Of a stretch of 39,728 nucleotides of DNA, positions 1 to 8,859 are shown in pieces. Under the pieces are notes generated by a model, which saw only the letters and a list, made by a program, of their open reading frames with translations, did not search any database and was not told the origin of the DNA. The translations under genes were made by a program, and so were the position numbers. The DNA comes from Terribacillus halophilus (GTDB lineage Bacteria; Bacillota; Bacilli; Bacillales; Amphibacillaceae). Numbering within the stretch: position 1 is the stretch's first letter; each line of letters begins with the position of its first letter. Location: positions 1,759,924-1,799,651 of the forward strand of contig NZ_LT727828.1 of NCBI RefSeq assembly GCF_900162685.1. Direction: 5' to 3'.

Positions 1-421
1 CTGGATGACTGTTCTGAAAGTAGAGCTGGCAGATATTGCGTTTGCTGTGGACTCCATCTTAACGGCTGTTGCACTTGCTGCGTCTTTATCGGCTACACCG
101 CTGCCGCATATCGGCGGAATGGATGGCGGTCAATTCCTCGTAGTACTTGCAGGCGGTATGATCGGATTAATATTAATTCGTATTGCTGCTTCTTATATCG
201 TGAAAATTTTGGACAAGCGTCCAGGATTAGAGGCTGCAGCTTATCTAATCATTGGCTGGGTCGCTATTAAACTGGCTATCCATACGCTTGCACATCCAGC
301 GCTGCAAATTATCTCAGAGCATTTCCCTGATTCAAAGGGATGGAACGCAACTTTCTGGATTGTTATGGCAATTATCGCGATTAGCGGCTGGTTCTACAAA
401 CCGAAAAGCGAAAGGTCATGA
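1..421 (+). CDS. TerC family integral membrane protein, C-terminal part
   Basis: The gene enters from the left edge; the frame is already open at base 2 and the first visible Met (base 5) lies inside the family core, so the true start is outside the window. About 139 residues remain of a family that usually has 250-270. The motif VELADIAFAVDSI near the visible start is the conserved acidic membrane segment of TerC/YkoY/YceF proteins, followed by three hydrophobic helices and a short basic tail (YKPKSERS). TerC proteins in Bacillus are linked to metal (manganese) export and to metal loading of secreted enzymes; which paralogue this is cannot be told from a fragment. The stop is only 5 bases before the next gene, so the two are probably co-transcribed. 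Confidence 0.9.
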   Translation, partial: WMTVLKVELADIAFAVDSILTAVALAASLSATPLPHIGGMDGGQFLVVLAGGMIGLILIRIAASYIVKILDKRPGLEAAAYLIIGWVAIKLAIHTLAHPALQIISEHFPDSKGWNATFWIVMAIIAISGWFYKPKSERS

Positions 422-426
422 TCTGA

Positions 427-1497
427 GTGAGCAGTACGAGTCACATTCGGCTTATTCTACAATCTTATGCAATTGCTGCTATCGGAGGCGGTCTCTTTCT
501 TTTGCTCCATTTGCCGCTTCCGTGGATTCTTGGACCTGTGACTGCCCTGCTGTTAACCAAAATTATTTGGAATATGAAAACAGCAGCATCCAAGCGGCTT
601 CGTAAAGGAAGTTATTGGCTGCTTGGAATTCAAATCGGTAATACGTTCACCGTGCACACGTTTCATAATGTGCAGCCTTATCTATTGAACTACACACTGC
701 TGACGTTATTATTGATTGGCATTTGCATGGTGAATGCTTATCTTGTCAGCAAGTGGGTGAAGGTAGATATGAAAACAAGCATGCTCGGCAGTATACCAGG
801 CGGTCTTTCTGCCGTTACTGCATTAAGTGAATCGATGAAAGCCAATACCGGTCTGGTTACCATCTTCCAGACAATCCGGCTAGTCAGCATTCTGTTTATT
901 ATTCCGTTTGCAGCAACGCACTTCTTTCTGGATAGCTCCGTTCAATCAGCGGTACAGCTCCCGCAAACAGAGCAAGGTGCTTGGTGGACAATTGGACTTT
1001 ATGCCGTCATGTACATACTTGCCCGGCTTACAAGCAAATTTATTCCTTCATCCCTAGTTATTGTGCCGATGCTGCTTACCGCGGTACTCCAAGTAAGCGG
1101 GATGCATCTTTACCAGTTTCCGCATTTATTTTTCGTTCTGGCACAGTTGACAATTGGCGTATATTTAGGTCATTCTATTTCTATACGGGATTTAAAAAAA
1201 GCTGGCAGACTTTGTCTGTATTATACTGGGCTGTCTTTGCTTTTAATTCTGATCTCATTTGGTCTTGGTTATCTGTTCAGCCTGATCACTTCTCTGAATA
1301 TGGCGACATCTATACTTAGCATGGCGCCAGGCGGACTAGTGGAAATGGCGCTGACCGCTCAGACGACCGGCGGCGATCCATCTATTGTTAGTTCACTGCA
1401 GACGATACGACTGCTATTGGTCGTACTTGTTTTGCCGTTGCTGCTGCAATGGACACTGCCAAAACTTGAGAAACACCATCGAAAGGAAGAATCATAA
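427..1497 (+). CDS. AbrB family (PF05145) integral membrane protein
   Basis: A 356-residue, very hydrophobic protein with about ten membrane segments. Two internally similar halves carry the Gly-rich signatures of the AbrB/ammonia-monooxygenase-like family: SIPGGLSAVTALSES near residue 120 and SMAPGGLVEMALTA near residue 297. GTG is the start; the GAAAGG ribosome binding site lies inside the end of the upstream TerC gene. The family is often annotated as a putative ammonia monooxygenase because of an old misassignment; a transport or regulatory membrane role is more likely but unproved. The stop codon overlaps the next start (TAATG), which implies translational coupling. Family call is firm, function is not. 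Confidence 0.9.
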   Translation: MSSTSHIRLILQSYAIAAIGGGLFLLLHLPLPWILGPVTALLLTKIIWNMKTAASKRLRKGSYWLLGIQIGNTFTVHTFHNVQPYLLNYTLLTLLLIGICMVNAYLVSKWVKVDMKTSMLGSIPGGLSAVTALSESMKANTGLVTIFQTIRLVSILFIIPFAATHFFLDSSVQSAVQLPQTEQGAWWTIGLYAVMYILARLTSKFIPSSLVIVPMLLTAVLQVSGMHLYQFPHLFFVLAQLTIGVYLGHSISIRDLKKAGRLCLYYTGLSLLLILISFGLGYLFSLITSLNMATSILSMAPGGLVEMALTAQTTGGDPSIVSSLQTIRLLLVVLVLPLLLQWTLPKLEKHHRKEES

Positions 1498-1700
1498 TGA
1501 TACACAAACATTGGCAAGATAACGAAACAATTAAACAAGTAGAATGTGTACACACGGACGCAAAGAAATACGTTGTAAACACAACGCTTACACCTGGAAA
1601 GATTTACGACGTGAAAAATGAGACAGAGGAATTCATCTTTATCGTCGATAATACAAATCGCGTAGGTGCATTTCGCAAAGATTATTTTAAAGAAGTGTAA
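1497..1700 (+). CDS. small cytosolic protein, DUF6501-like
   Basis: A 67-residue soluble protein without membrane segment or signal peptide. The middle reads like a small beta-barrel (PGKIYDVKNETEEFIFIVDN), followed by a conserved-looking basic end (RVGAFRKDYFKEV). I recognise it as resembling the short Bacillaceae family DUF6501, whose function is unknown. The ATG shares one base with the stop of the AbrB gene, and AAGGAAG lies about 8 bases upstream, so it is translated as the last cistron of the TerC-AbrB operon. A strong terminator follows 12 bases after the stop. Existence is well supported; the family name is from memory. Confidence 0.8.
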   Translation: MIHKHWQDNETIKQVECVHTDAKKYVVNTTLTPGKIYDVKNETEEFIFIVDNTNRVGAFRKDYFKEV

Positions 1701-1712
1701 TAATTTGACAGT

Positions 1713-1746
1713 AAAAAGGCTAACCTAGTAGAGGTTAGCCTTTTTT
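1713..1746 (+). terminator. Rho-independent terminator of the TerC-AbrB operon
   Basis: Perfect 14-bp stem (arms 1713-1726 and 1732-1745) with a 5-base loop and T tract. The A run at the 5' side would let it act in both directions. Confidence 0.9.
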
Positions 1747-1830
1747 GTAGGCTTGTTTTTTCCTGTACTTGTAATTGTCTTGTGCTTAACCGATAATAAG
1801 GCTAAGGATATTAAGAAGGAGATGGGGCTT

Positions 1831-2382
1831 GTGAAAAGGATCATTCTTGTTCGCCACTGTAATGCGGAAGGTCAGCATAAGGATTCACCGCTCACCTATG
1901 AAGGAATCAACGAAGCCCGTTCGTTAGCAGCTTTTTTGAAACGTTTGGACTATCCAGTTCAGCGGATCCTCTCCAGTCCCTTCTTCCGGGCCGTTGAGAC
2001 AATCAAGCCATTCGCTGATGCTGCGGATATTCCAATTGAGCTAGATCGAAGGCTGCAGGAACGTATTTTAAGTGAAGAGCCTGTTGATGATTGGCTGGAA
2101 GTACTGGAAGAATCATTCACGGATTTCGATATGCGTCTGCCTGGAGGCGAGTCTTTCAATGATGCGAAACTTCGAGTACGTGCATTGCTGGATGAACTTG
2201 AATCAGAAGAGCAGGTAGAGAATGTCGTGTTAGTAACACATGGAAATCTCTTGGCGATATTATTAAAAGAGTTCCAGACTGATATTGGTTTCTCACACTG
2301 GAAAGGGTTCTCCAATCCAGATGTTTTTCTTGTGCAGCGCGGCGGAGGCAGCTATATGGTGGAACGGATTTGGAACGTTTAG
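1831..2382 (+). CDS. histidine phosphatase superfamily protein (phosphoglycerate mutase-like)
   Basis: 183 residues. The RHG-type catalytic motif is at the start as IILVRHCNAEG (His is the phosphate acceptor; Cys replaces the usual Gly after RH). The second catalytic His is in VVLVTHGNLLAILL near residue 138, and a conserved Glu lies in the middle (LQERILSEEP). Such enzymes remove phosphate from small molecules or proteins; the substrate is not readable here. I chose GTG 1831 because AAGGAG (1816-1821) is placed nine bases upstream; an ATG at 1822 lies directly on that site and the longer open frame from 1753 begins in the preceding terminator region. Its stop codon overlaps the stop of the convergent peptidase gene. 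Confidence 0.88.
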   Translation: MKRIILVRHCNAEGQHKDSPLTYEGINEARSLAAFLKRLDYPVQRILSSPFFRAVETIKPFADAADIPIELDRRLQERILSEEPVDDWLEVLEESFTDFDMRLPGGESFNDAKLRVRALLDELESEEQVENVVLVTHGNLLAILLKEFQTDIGFSHWKGFSNPDVFLVQRGGGSYMVERIWNV

Positions 2383-3569
2383 TTGTTTTCTGTCTCTGTT
2401 AACAGAACCATTAAAATGCTGCTAAGCTTTTTATAAATAGTTTCGATCTGATCGATGGGCAAAGGATTTGTTCCTTTGCCCAATTCAATTGTAAAACCAG
2501 GACGCCGGTAGGCAGAGATAAACCAATCTTTAAACCCTGCGTAATTGTCCAATGTTTTTACAGCTTGATAACAGCTCACCTGTTCCATTTTTTCTGCTAT
2601 GCGTGCGGAAACCGTCGGCTCCTTCTCCTCAAAACTCCAATAAATCTCTTCTCCCTGTGTATGCAGTGCCGCCAGTAAGTCGAAATTGCGCGATTCTACT
2701 AATTGATACATGCCAATAGATTCGTTTTCCGTTAGCGGCGTACGTCCAGGAAAGTCACGCGGACCAGGTAACTTTGGTTTGCGTTCCTGTTCATATTCCC
2801 ATTTGGCAGGGTACTGCTTGTTAAGATCAACACCTGCTATATTTGCTTTCCACCCACGGAAGTCCACAGATCCTTCATTCAAGAAGCAGACAAGCTCTTC
2901 ATATTCCTGTGCTGCCTTGCTGCCATGTATAACCAAATCTACGCCATCCGGATTTACCATCGGTACAACCGATAGTGTTACATCTCTGAATAATTTGCTT
3001 GCCGGATGTCCAAACAGCTTTTTATCGTGTGTAACAGCAAGCAAGTACATATTCACAAATCGCATTAGTGCATTTGTTGTAATCCATTCATTTCCATGAA
3101 AGCTCGCATTTATATGGATCTTTCTTTTACCTTTCCCAATTTGGAGTTCCGTTACTGGCTTGCCTAGCACGCTCTTATATATGGTATGCATATGAAAAAT
3201 CGGAAATAGCTGATGCAATTCCTGAATGTCCTGAAGGAGGGTCGCATAGTCATACGCTTGATGGAATGTAGTTTGCGGCTTGGTGACGCTCCGAGGCAGG
3301 ACAAGCTGTTCTCCTGCAGCAAATTGCGATTGACCATATAACAAGTTTACTTTACGAATCGGCATTTTATAGGCAGTGGCGAATGCTTCAGCGGAGAAAT
3401 CACGATCCAACACAATTTTTTCGGCACGATAGCCCGGAACCTGAATTGCCTGTCTTGCCGGAACATGCGTGGAGAGGAAAGGATTTGCTGCAAAAAGTAC
3501 ATATGTTGGCAGATGAAACATCGTAGCAACTGTGCTGAGCTGGCACCCGTACTGCAGTATTATTTCCAT
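2379..3569 (-). CDS. M14 family zinc carboxypeptidase with LysM-like N-terminus
   Basis: 396 residues. Residues 1-100 look like two worn LysM-type repeats (peptidoglycan binding) without an obvious signal peptide. The M14 domain follows: zinc ligands in INASFHGNEWIT (HxxE) and in LLAALHTQGEEIYW, substrate Arg/Asn region with VNPDGVDL, and the catalytic Glu in FTIELGKGTNPL. The family includes gamma-D-glutamyl-L-diamino acid endopeptidase I of Bacillus, which trims cell-wall peptides, so a role in peptidoglycan peptide turnover is inferred. The ribosome binding site is strong (AAAGGAGG). It converges with the histidine phosphatase gene, their stop codons sharing two bases, and no terminator separates them. 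Confidence 0.9.
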   Translation of the reverse strand: MEIILQYGCQLSTVATMFHLPTYVLFAANPFLSTHVPARQAIQVPGYRAEKIVLDRDFSAEAFATAYKMPIRKVNLLYGQSQFAAGEQLVLPRSVTKPQTTFHQAYDYATLLQDIQELHQLFPIFHMHTIYKSVLGKPVTELQIGKGKRKIHINASFHGNEWITTNALMRFVNMYLLAVTHDKKLFGHPASKLFRDVTLSVVPMVNPDGVDLVIHGSKAAQEYEELVCFLNEGSVDFRGWKANIAGVDLNKQYPAKWEYEQERKPKLPGPRDFPGRTPLTENESIGMYQLVESRNFDLLAALHTQGEEIYWSFEEKEPTVSARIAEKMEQVSCYQAVKTLDNYAGFKDWFISAYRRPGFTIELGKGTNPLPIDQIETIYKKLSSILMVLLTETENN

Positions 3570-3655
3570 CTAGTTCGCCTCCTTTGGTACAGTGTATGTC
3601 AAGAAGCATAAAATTATGGTGATGACCCAAGCTGTCAAATTGTTGAGGACGAGCG

Positions 3656-3684
3656 TTGTTATTATCGAATATTGTTGTTATAAT
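3656..3684 (+). promoter_or_regulatory. sigma-A promoter of the ferredoxin gene
   Basis: TTGTTA at 3656-3661, 17-base spacer, perfect TATAAT at 3679-3684. It lies between the divergent M14 peptidase gene and the ferredoxin gene, about 120 bases before the latter's start. Confidence 0.65.
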
Positions 3685-3805
3685 TTGAAGCGATAGGGTA
3701 TAAATACATAAAGCTCACTTGTATTTTGCGAAATAGCAATATACCTTGGTAAGAAACCGAGTCCTTTTGGCTGGTTCATTTATAGTAGTAGAGGAGGCTA
3801 TATAT

Positions 3806-4045
3806 ATGGCTTTTGTCATCACTTCCCCGTGTGAAGCGGAAAAGGCCGGCGAATGTATGGAAGTTTGCCCGGTTGACTGTATCGCGGAAGGAAAAGATAT
3901 GTTTTATATCGATCCTGACATTTGCATCGACTGTGGTGCATGTGAAGCGGTATGTCCGGTTGAAGCAATCTTCATGGAAGATGAAGTACCTGCGGAAGAA
4001 AGCAAGTACATCGAAATCAACCGTAAATTTTTCCAAGAGAATTAA
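3806..4045 (+). CDS. ferredoxin, 7Fe (3Fe-4S/4Fe-4S) type
   Basis: 79 residues, acidic. First cluster motif C-x7-C-x3-CP (CEAEKAGECMEVCPVDCI), second CIDCGACEAVCPVEAI, the pattern of the Bacillus-type ferredoxin that carries a 3Fe-4S plus a 4Fe-4S cluster. It is a soluble single-electron carrier. ATG 3806 is chosen because GAGGAGG is 7-12 bases upstream and the family starts with MAFVIT; the frame stays open for 20 codons before that with no ribosome binding site. It has its own promoter and terminator, so it is monocistronic, but it sits directly ahead of a Rieske-fused oxidoreductase, a plausible redox neighbour (inference only). Confidence 0.95.
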   Translation: MAFVITSPCEAEKAGECMEVCPVDCIAEGKDMFYIDPDICIDCGACEAVCPVEAIFMEDEVPAEESKYIEINRKFFQEN

Positions 4046-4048
4046 GAC

Positions 4049-4079
4049 AATCCACTGCCAAAAGGCAGTGGATTTTTTT
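4049..4079 (+). terminator. terminator of the ferredoxin gene
   Basis: Ten-bp perfect stem (4050-4059 with 4064-4073), AAAA loop and seven T. Confidence 0.9.
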
Positions 4080-4131
4080 GTTTACTCTGCCTGTAAATAG
4101 GTTAAGAGAGAAACAAAAGAGGGGGCTGACC

Positions 4132-5643
4132 ATGTCTACTGGAAAACATGAATCTTATTGGACCGAAACAAGTAACTTTTCGCGCTTTGAGAAACTGCAG
4201 GAGGATGTTAACACAGAAGTGTGCGTGGTAGGCGGCGGTATAGCAGGAATTACATCTGCATATCTGCTTACTAAAAAAGGCTACAAAGTAACCTTGATCG
4301 AAGCATTAAAGCTTGGACATGGTACTACGGGTTATACAACCGCGAAACTGTCAGCACAGCATGAACTTATTTATGACCAGTTAATCAGTAAATTTGGTAA
4401 AGAAACAGCGAAAGTCCATTATCAAGCTGCTATGGAAACAATTGATTTTGTTCAGGAAACAGAAAAAGAATTGCATGCCGATTTTCAATTCAATAGAGAG
4501 CCTGCTTACGTATTCACGGATGAGGAAAAGCATATCCGTCAGATTGAAAAAGAATGGGATGCCTATGAGAAACTTGGCATACCTGGCGCTTTGTTAGATG
4601 ATATACCATTGCCAGTATCCGCGCAAAAAGCAGTGCGTATGGATCAGCAAGCACAATTTCATCCATTATTGTTCTTACAAGCAATGACCAAGTATATCAC
4701 TGCGAATGGCGGCACAATCTATGAGGATACACGCGCAGAAACAATTAATGAAGTCGGCAAAGCTACCGTGAAGTTAAAAGATGGCGGCAGCGTGACAGCT
4801 GACCATATCGTAATTGCGACACATTTTCCATTTTATGATTTCAAAGGGGCTTATTTTGCTCGTCTTGATATGGCTCGCTCTTATATTGTGTCTGGTAAAA
4901 GTCCGCTCGCTTATCCAGGAGGTATGTATATCTCCATTGACAGTCCTTCCCGGTCGGTTCGCAGCGCTAAGGATAAGGATGGGGAGACATTGTGGCTGCT
5001 TGGCGGAGAAGGACATCGACCTGGTAAAGGAAAACACATGAAAGAGCATTATAGCAACCTCCGAAACTGGGGACGTTCCGAATTTGAGATGGAAGAGTTT
5101 GATTATAACTGGTCATCGGAAGATTTTATCAGTTTGGATAGTCTGTTCTATATTGGCAGAATAACGGATCAAACGAAAAATATCTATGTGGCTACTGCTT
5201 TTCGCAAATGGGGAATGTCAGGAGGTATAACAGCGGCTAAAGAGATTACATCGTTAATCGTAACTGGTGAAAGCTTGTATCAGAACATATACGACCCAGC
5301 GCGTAACGATGGAGCAAAAGGTATTAGTACTTTAGCAAAGAACTTGGTTGAAGTCAGTAAGGAGCTTGTTTCAGGAAAGCTTGAAAAAACAACCAAATCC
5401 ATAGATGAGTTAGAACCAGGAGAAGCCGGAAAGATACGCAATAAAGGAAAACTTATCGGTGTGTATAAAGATAATGACGGTACTCTCCACAAAATTGATA
5501 CAACATGCACACATATGGGATGTGAAGTACATTGGAACGATGCCGAAACCACTTGGGATTGTCCGTGTCACGGCTCTCGTTTCCGAGCAAGCGGTGAAGT
5601 AATTGAAGGCCCGGCAGTGAAGGACTTGAAAAAAGCAGATTAA
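4132..5643 (+). CDS. FAD-dependent oxidoreductase fused to a C-terminal Rieske [2Fe-2S] domain (YhfW-like)
   Basis: 503 residues. The N-terminal DAO-type fold has the dinucleotide motif VVGGGIAGITSAYLL (about residue 35) and the GHGTTGYTTAKLSAQH stretch typical of this family. A linker around residue 420 leads to a Rieske domain with box 1 CTHMGC (Cys459, His461) and box 2 CPCHGS (Cys477, His480), so all four iron ligands and both disulfide Cys are present. No signal peptide: cytosolic. The substrate of the B. subtilis relative YhfW is unknown to me; the Rieske cluster presumably passes electrons between FAD and a partner. The start at ATG 4132 follows AGAGGGGG; an earlier open stretch begins inside the previous terminator. 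It has a close paralogue 420 bases downstream. Confidence 0.9.
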   Translation: MSTGKHESYWTETSNFSRFEKLQEDVNTEVCVVGGGIAGITSAYLLTKKGYKVTLIEALKLGHGTTGYTTAKLSAQHELIYDQLISKFGKETAKVHYQAAMETIDFVQETEKELHADFQFNREPAYVFTDEEKHIRQIEKEWDAYEKLGIPGALLDDIPLPVSAQKAVRMDQQAQFHPLLFLQAMTKYITANGGTIYEDTRAETINEVGKATVKLKDGGSVTADHIVIATHFPFYDFKGAYFARLDMARSYIVSGKSPLAYPGGMYISIDSPSRSVRSAKDKDGETLWLLGGEGHRPGKGKHMKEHYSNLRNWGRSEFEMEEFDYNWSSEDFISLDSLFYIGRITDQTKNIYVATAFRKWGMSGGITAAKEITSLIVTGESLYQNIYDPARNDGAKGISTLAKNLVEVSKELVSGKLEKTTKSIDELEPGEAGKIRNKGKLIGVYKDNDGTLHKIDTTCTHMGCEVHWNDAETTWDCPCHGSRFRASGEVIEGPAVKDLKKAD

Positions 5644-5676
5644 AGAAAAAACGCTCGGCACAGGTGCCGGGCGTTT
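5643..5676 (-). terminator. terminator of the acylphosphatase gene, probably bidirectional
   Basis: Arms 5649-5661 and 5664-5676 form a 12-13 bp stem with one G-U pair. On the minus strand it is followed by TTTTTCTTTA; on the plus strand the T tract is poor, so it mainly serves the minus-strand gene, whose stop codon lies in the stem. Confidence 0.75.
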
Positions 5677-5947
5677 ATCTTATTTCAAACTTCCTAAAGC
5701 CTTGCGGTTTTTCTAAGTATTTTACATCAACATTTTTAACTTTCACTTGTGCATTCGGGCCTTTTTTCACTTCTTTGATGAATTTCTCCACCTGATTATC
5801 TTTCCCTTCTAAATCTAGTCGAACCGTGCCATCTGCTTCATTTCGAACAAAACCTACTAAATCGAGTTTACGGGCTTTCTCTGCTGCAGAAAGACGGAAG
5901 CCAACTCCTTGCACCTTTCCATCAACAATCATTTGAATGCATTTCAT
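5675..5947 (-). CDS. acyP: acylphosphatase
   Basis: 90 residues, the normal length. Signature 1 is GKVQGVGFR with the catalytic Arg (about residue 18), signature 2 is GFVRNEADGTV with the catalytic Asn (about residue 36). It hydrolyses carboxyl phosphates such as acetyl phosphate or 1,3-bisphosphoglycerate in the cytosol. AAAGGAGG lies at the right distance before the ATG. It is on the opposite strand between two paralogous Rieske oxidoreductase genes, so it either marks an insertion between tandem duplicates or an old neighbour; nothing suggests a functional link. Confidence 0.96.
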   Translation of the reverse strand: MKCIQMIVDGKVQGVGFRLSAAEKARKLDLVGFVRNEADGTVRLDLEGKDNQVEKFIKEVKKGPNAQVKVKNVDVKYLEKPQGFRKFEIR

Positions 5948-6063
5948 ATACTGTGCCTCCTTTTTTTCAGGTGTTCCCTAGTAGCGTATACCAAAAACAT
6001 CTGATTAACACATCGTTTCTTTGGCGAAAATGAAGTTATCAAACCATGTATGGAGGAGAAAGT

Positions 6064-7581
6064 ATGGAACATAATCAAAGTTACTGGCGGGAGAAGACAA
6101 AAATTCCGCAGTTCGAATCACTCCGATATGATGCAGAAAGCGAGATTGTGATTGTCGGCGGCGGTATTACGGGTATCGTTACTGGATATATGCTAGCTCA
6201 AGAAGGTAAGCAGGTTACCATTCTTGAAGCAGATGATTTGTATAGCGGAACAACTGGCTATACAACTGCAAAGCTCACAGCGCAGCATGGACTTATTTAT
6301 GACGAGTACATCCAGCATTTTAATACAGATATAGCAAAGACACATTATGAAGCATGTATGGATGCTATTACTTTTGTGAAAGAAACAGCAAAGGCGCATA
6401 AAATTGATTGTCACCTTACTGAACAAGATGCCTATATTTATACAAAAGAAAAGAAAAATATCCAAAAACTTAAAAAAGAATATGAAGCTTATCAGAAACT
6501 TGGCATAACCGGTGAACTAACAGATGCTATACCGCTCGCATTTGATGTAGAAAAAGCATTAGTCATGAAAAACCAATATCAATACCACCCGCTTCAGTTT
6601 TTGAATGGCTTACTGGAGGTGTTTTTGGAGAAAGGCGGGAAGGTATATACCAATACACCTGTCGACACCGTTGAGGAAGGCAGCGAGCCGGTCGTTGTAA
6701 CCAAGAACGGATTAAAAGTAACGTGTAAAAAGATAGTTTCAGCTTCTCACTGGCCGGTCTATGACGGGATGGGTTTCTACTTTACCAGATTGTATCAAGA
6801 CAGATCATATGTAGTAGCGGCTAAACCAAAAGCTACTTACCCAGGTGGTATGTATATCAATGCAGATACACCGTCTCGTTCGGTACGCAGTATGGATACA
6901 GAAGAACACGGCACATTGCTCTTAATCGGCGGAGAATCCCATCGGACGGGTGAAGGACATCCAGAAGAAAGGTATTATAAGGAATTAACCGACTTTGCTG
7001 CTTACTTAGGGACGGAAACACCTCTTTACATGTGGTCCGCGCAAGATATAGTTACATTGGATAACTTACCTTATATTGGCTATATCAGTAAGGGGAAGGA
7101 TAATATCTTCGTTGCAACTGGCTATCGTAAATGGGGGATGACAAGCAGTATCGTTGCAGGTCTCGAAATAAGTTCGCTGATTTCATCCGGAATCAGTCGT
7201 TATAAAAACATTTATCAGCCCTCGAGGTTTCAAGCAGACCCGGATGTGGGTAGTTTAACTAAGAATGTAATGGAAGTGGCAAAGGAATTTGTGATTGGTA
7301 AACTGGAACAGCCTTACGAATATGTCCCGCACTTAAAACCTGGAGAAGCGACCAAAGTGCGAACCAATGGCTTGCTGCTTGGTGTCTATAAAGACGAAAC
7401 TGGAGAAATTCATCAAGTAGATACAACGTGTACACACATGAAATGCGAAGTGAATTGGAACAGCGCAGAATCCAGTTGGGACTGCCCGTGTCACGGATCT
7501 CGCTTTACCGGAACAGGCGAAGTCATTGAGGGACCGGCGAAGAAACCTTTGAAGAAATTGGACCACGGTTTAAACAGTTAA
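6064..7581 (+). CDS. second FAD oxidoreductase-Rieske fusion, paralogue of the gene at 4132
   Basis: 505 residues, colinear with the protein at 4132-5643: IVGGGITGIVTGYML near residue 30, SGTTGYTTAKLTAQHGLIYDE, the PGGMYI and PSRSVRS segments, the RKWGM segment near residue 355, and a C-terminal Rieske domain with CTHMKC and CPCHGSRF. By eye roughly half of the residues agree with the first copy, so the duplication is old. ATG 6064 has GGAGGAG 5-11 bases upstream; the open frame before it starts at 6046 inside the leader. No terminator is visible after it; the sqdB promoter follows within 45 bases. Substrate unknown. Confidence 0.9.
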   Translation: MEHNQSYWREKTKIPQFESLRYDAESEIVIVGGGITGIVTGYMLAQEGKQVTILEADDLYSGTTGYTTAKLTAQHGLIYDEYIQHFNTDIAKTHYEACMDAITFVKETAKAHKIDCHLTEQDAYIYTKEKKNIQKLKKEYEAYQKLGITGELTDAIPLAFDVEKALVMKNQYQYHPLQFLNGLLEVFLEKGGKVYTNTPVDTVEEGSEPVVVTKNGLKVTCKKIVSASHWPVYDGMGFYFTRLYQDRSYVVAAKPKATYPGGMYINADTPSRSVRSMDTEEHGTLLLIGGESHRTGEGHPEERYYKELTDFAAYLGTETPLYMWSAQDIVTLDNLPYIGYISKGKDNIFVATGYRKWGMTSSIVAGLEISSLISSGISRYKNIYQPSRFQADPDVGSLTKNVMEVAKEFVIGKLEQPYEYVPHLKPGEATKVRTNGLLLGVYKDETGEIHQVDTTCTHMKCEVNWNSAESSWDCPCHGSRFTGTGEVIEGPAKKPLKKLDHGLNS

Positions 7582-7625
7582 TGTTTCGTTTACAAATTCT
7601 CAATTCTTCCTTAACACCTTATGGT

Positions 7626-7654
7626 TTTTCATTACAGCACTGTTAGCATATAAT
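7626..7654 (+). promoter_or_regulatory. probable promoter of the sqdB-sqdX operon
   Basis: TTTTCA (7626-7631), 17-base spacer, perfect TATAAT (7649-7654). It is bracketed by an imperfect inverted repeat: GTTTCGTTTAC at 7583-7593 and GTTAACGAAAC at 7655-7665 (10 of 11 positions complementary), the second arm lying right on the expected start of transcription. Whether that repeat binds a regulator is unknown. Confidence 0.55.
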
Positions 7655-7698
7655 GTTAACGAAACGTACCAAGAAATGTTGATGTTACAGGAGGATGA

Positions 7699-8850
<1,152 letters not shown>

Positions 8851-8859
8851 GAGCAGACG

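Noticed and set aside
1753-1830. Longer N-terminus for the histidine phosphatase
   Set aside because: It would start next to the upstream terminator and cross the good ribosome binding site of GTG 1831.
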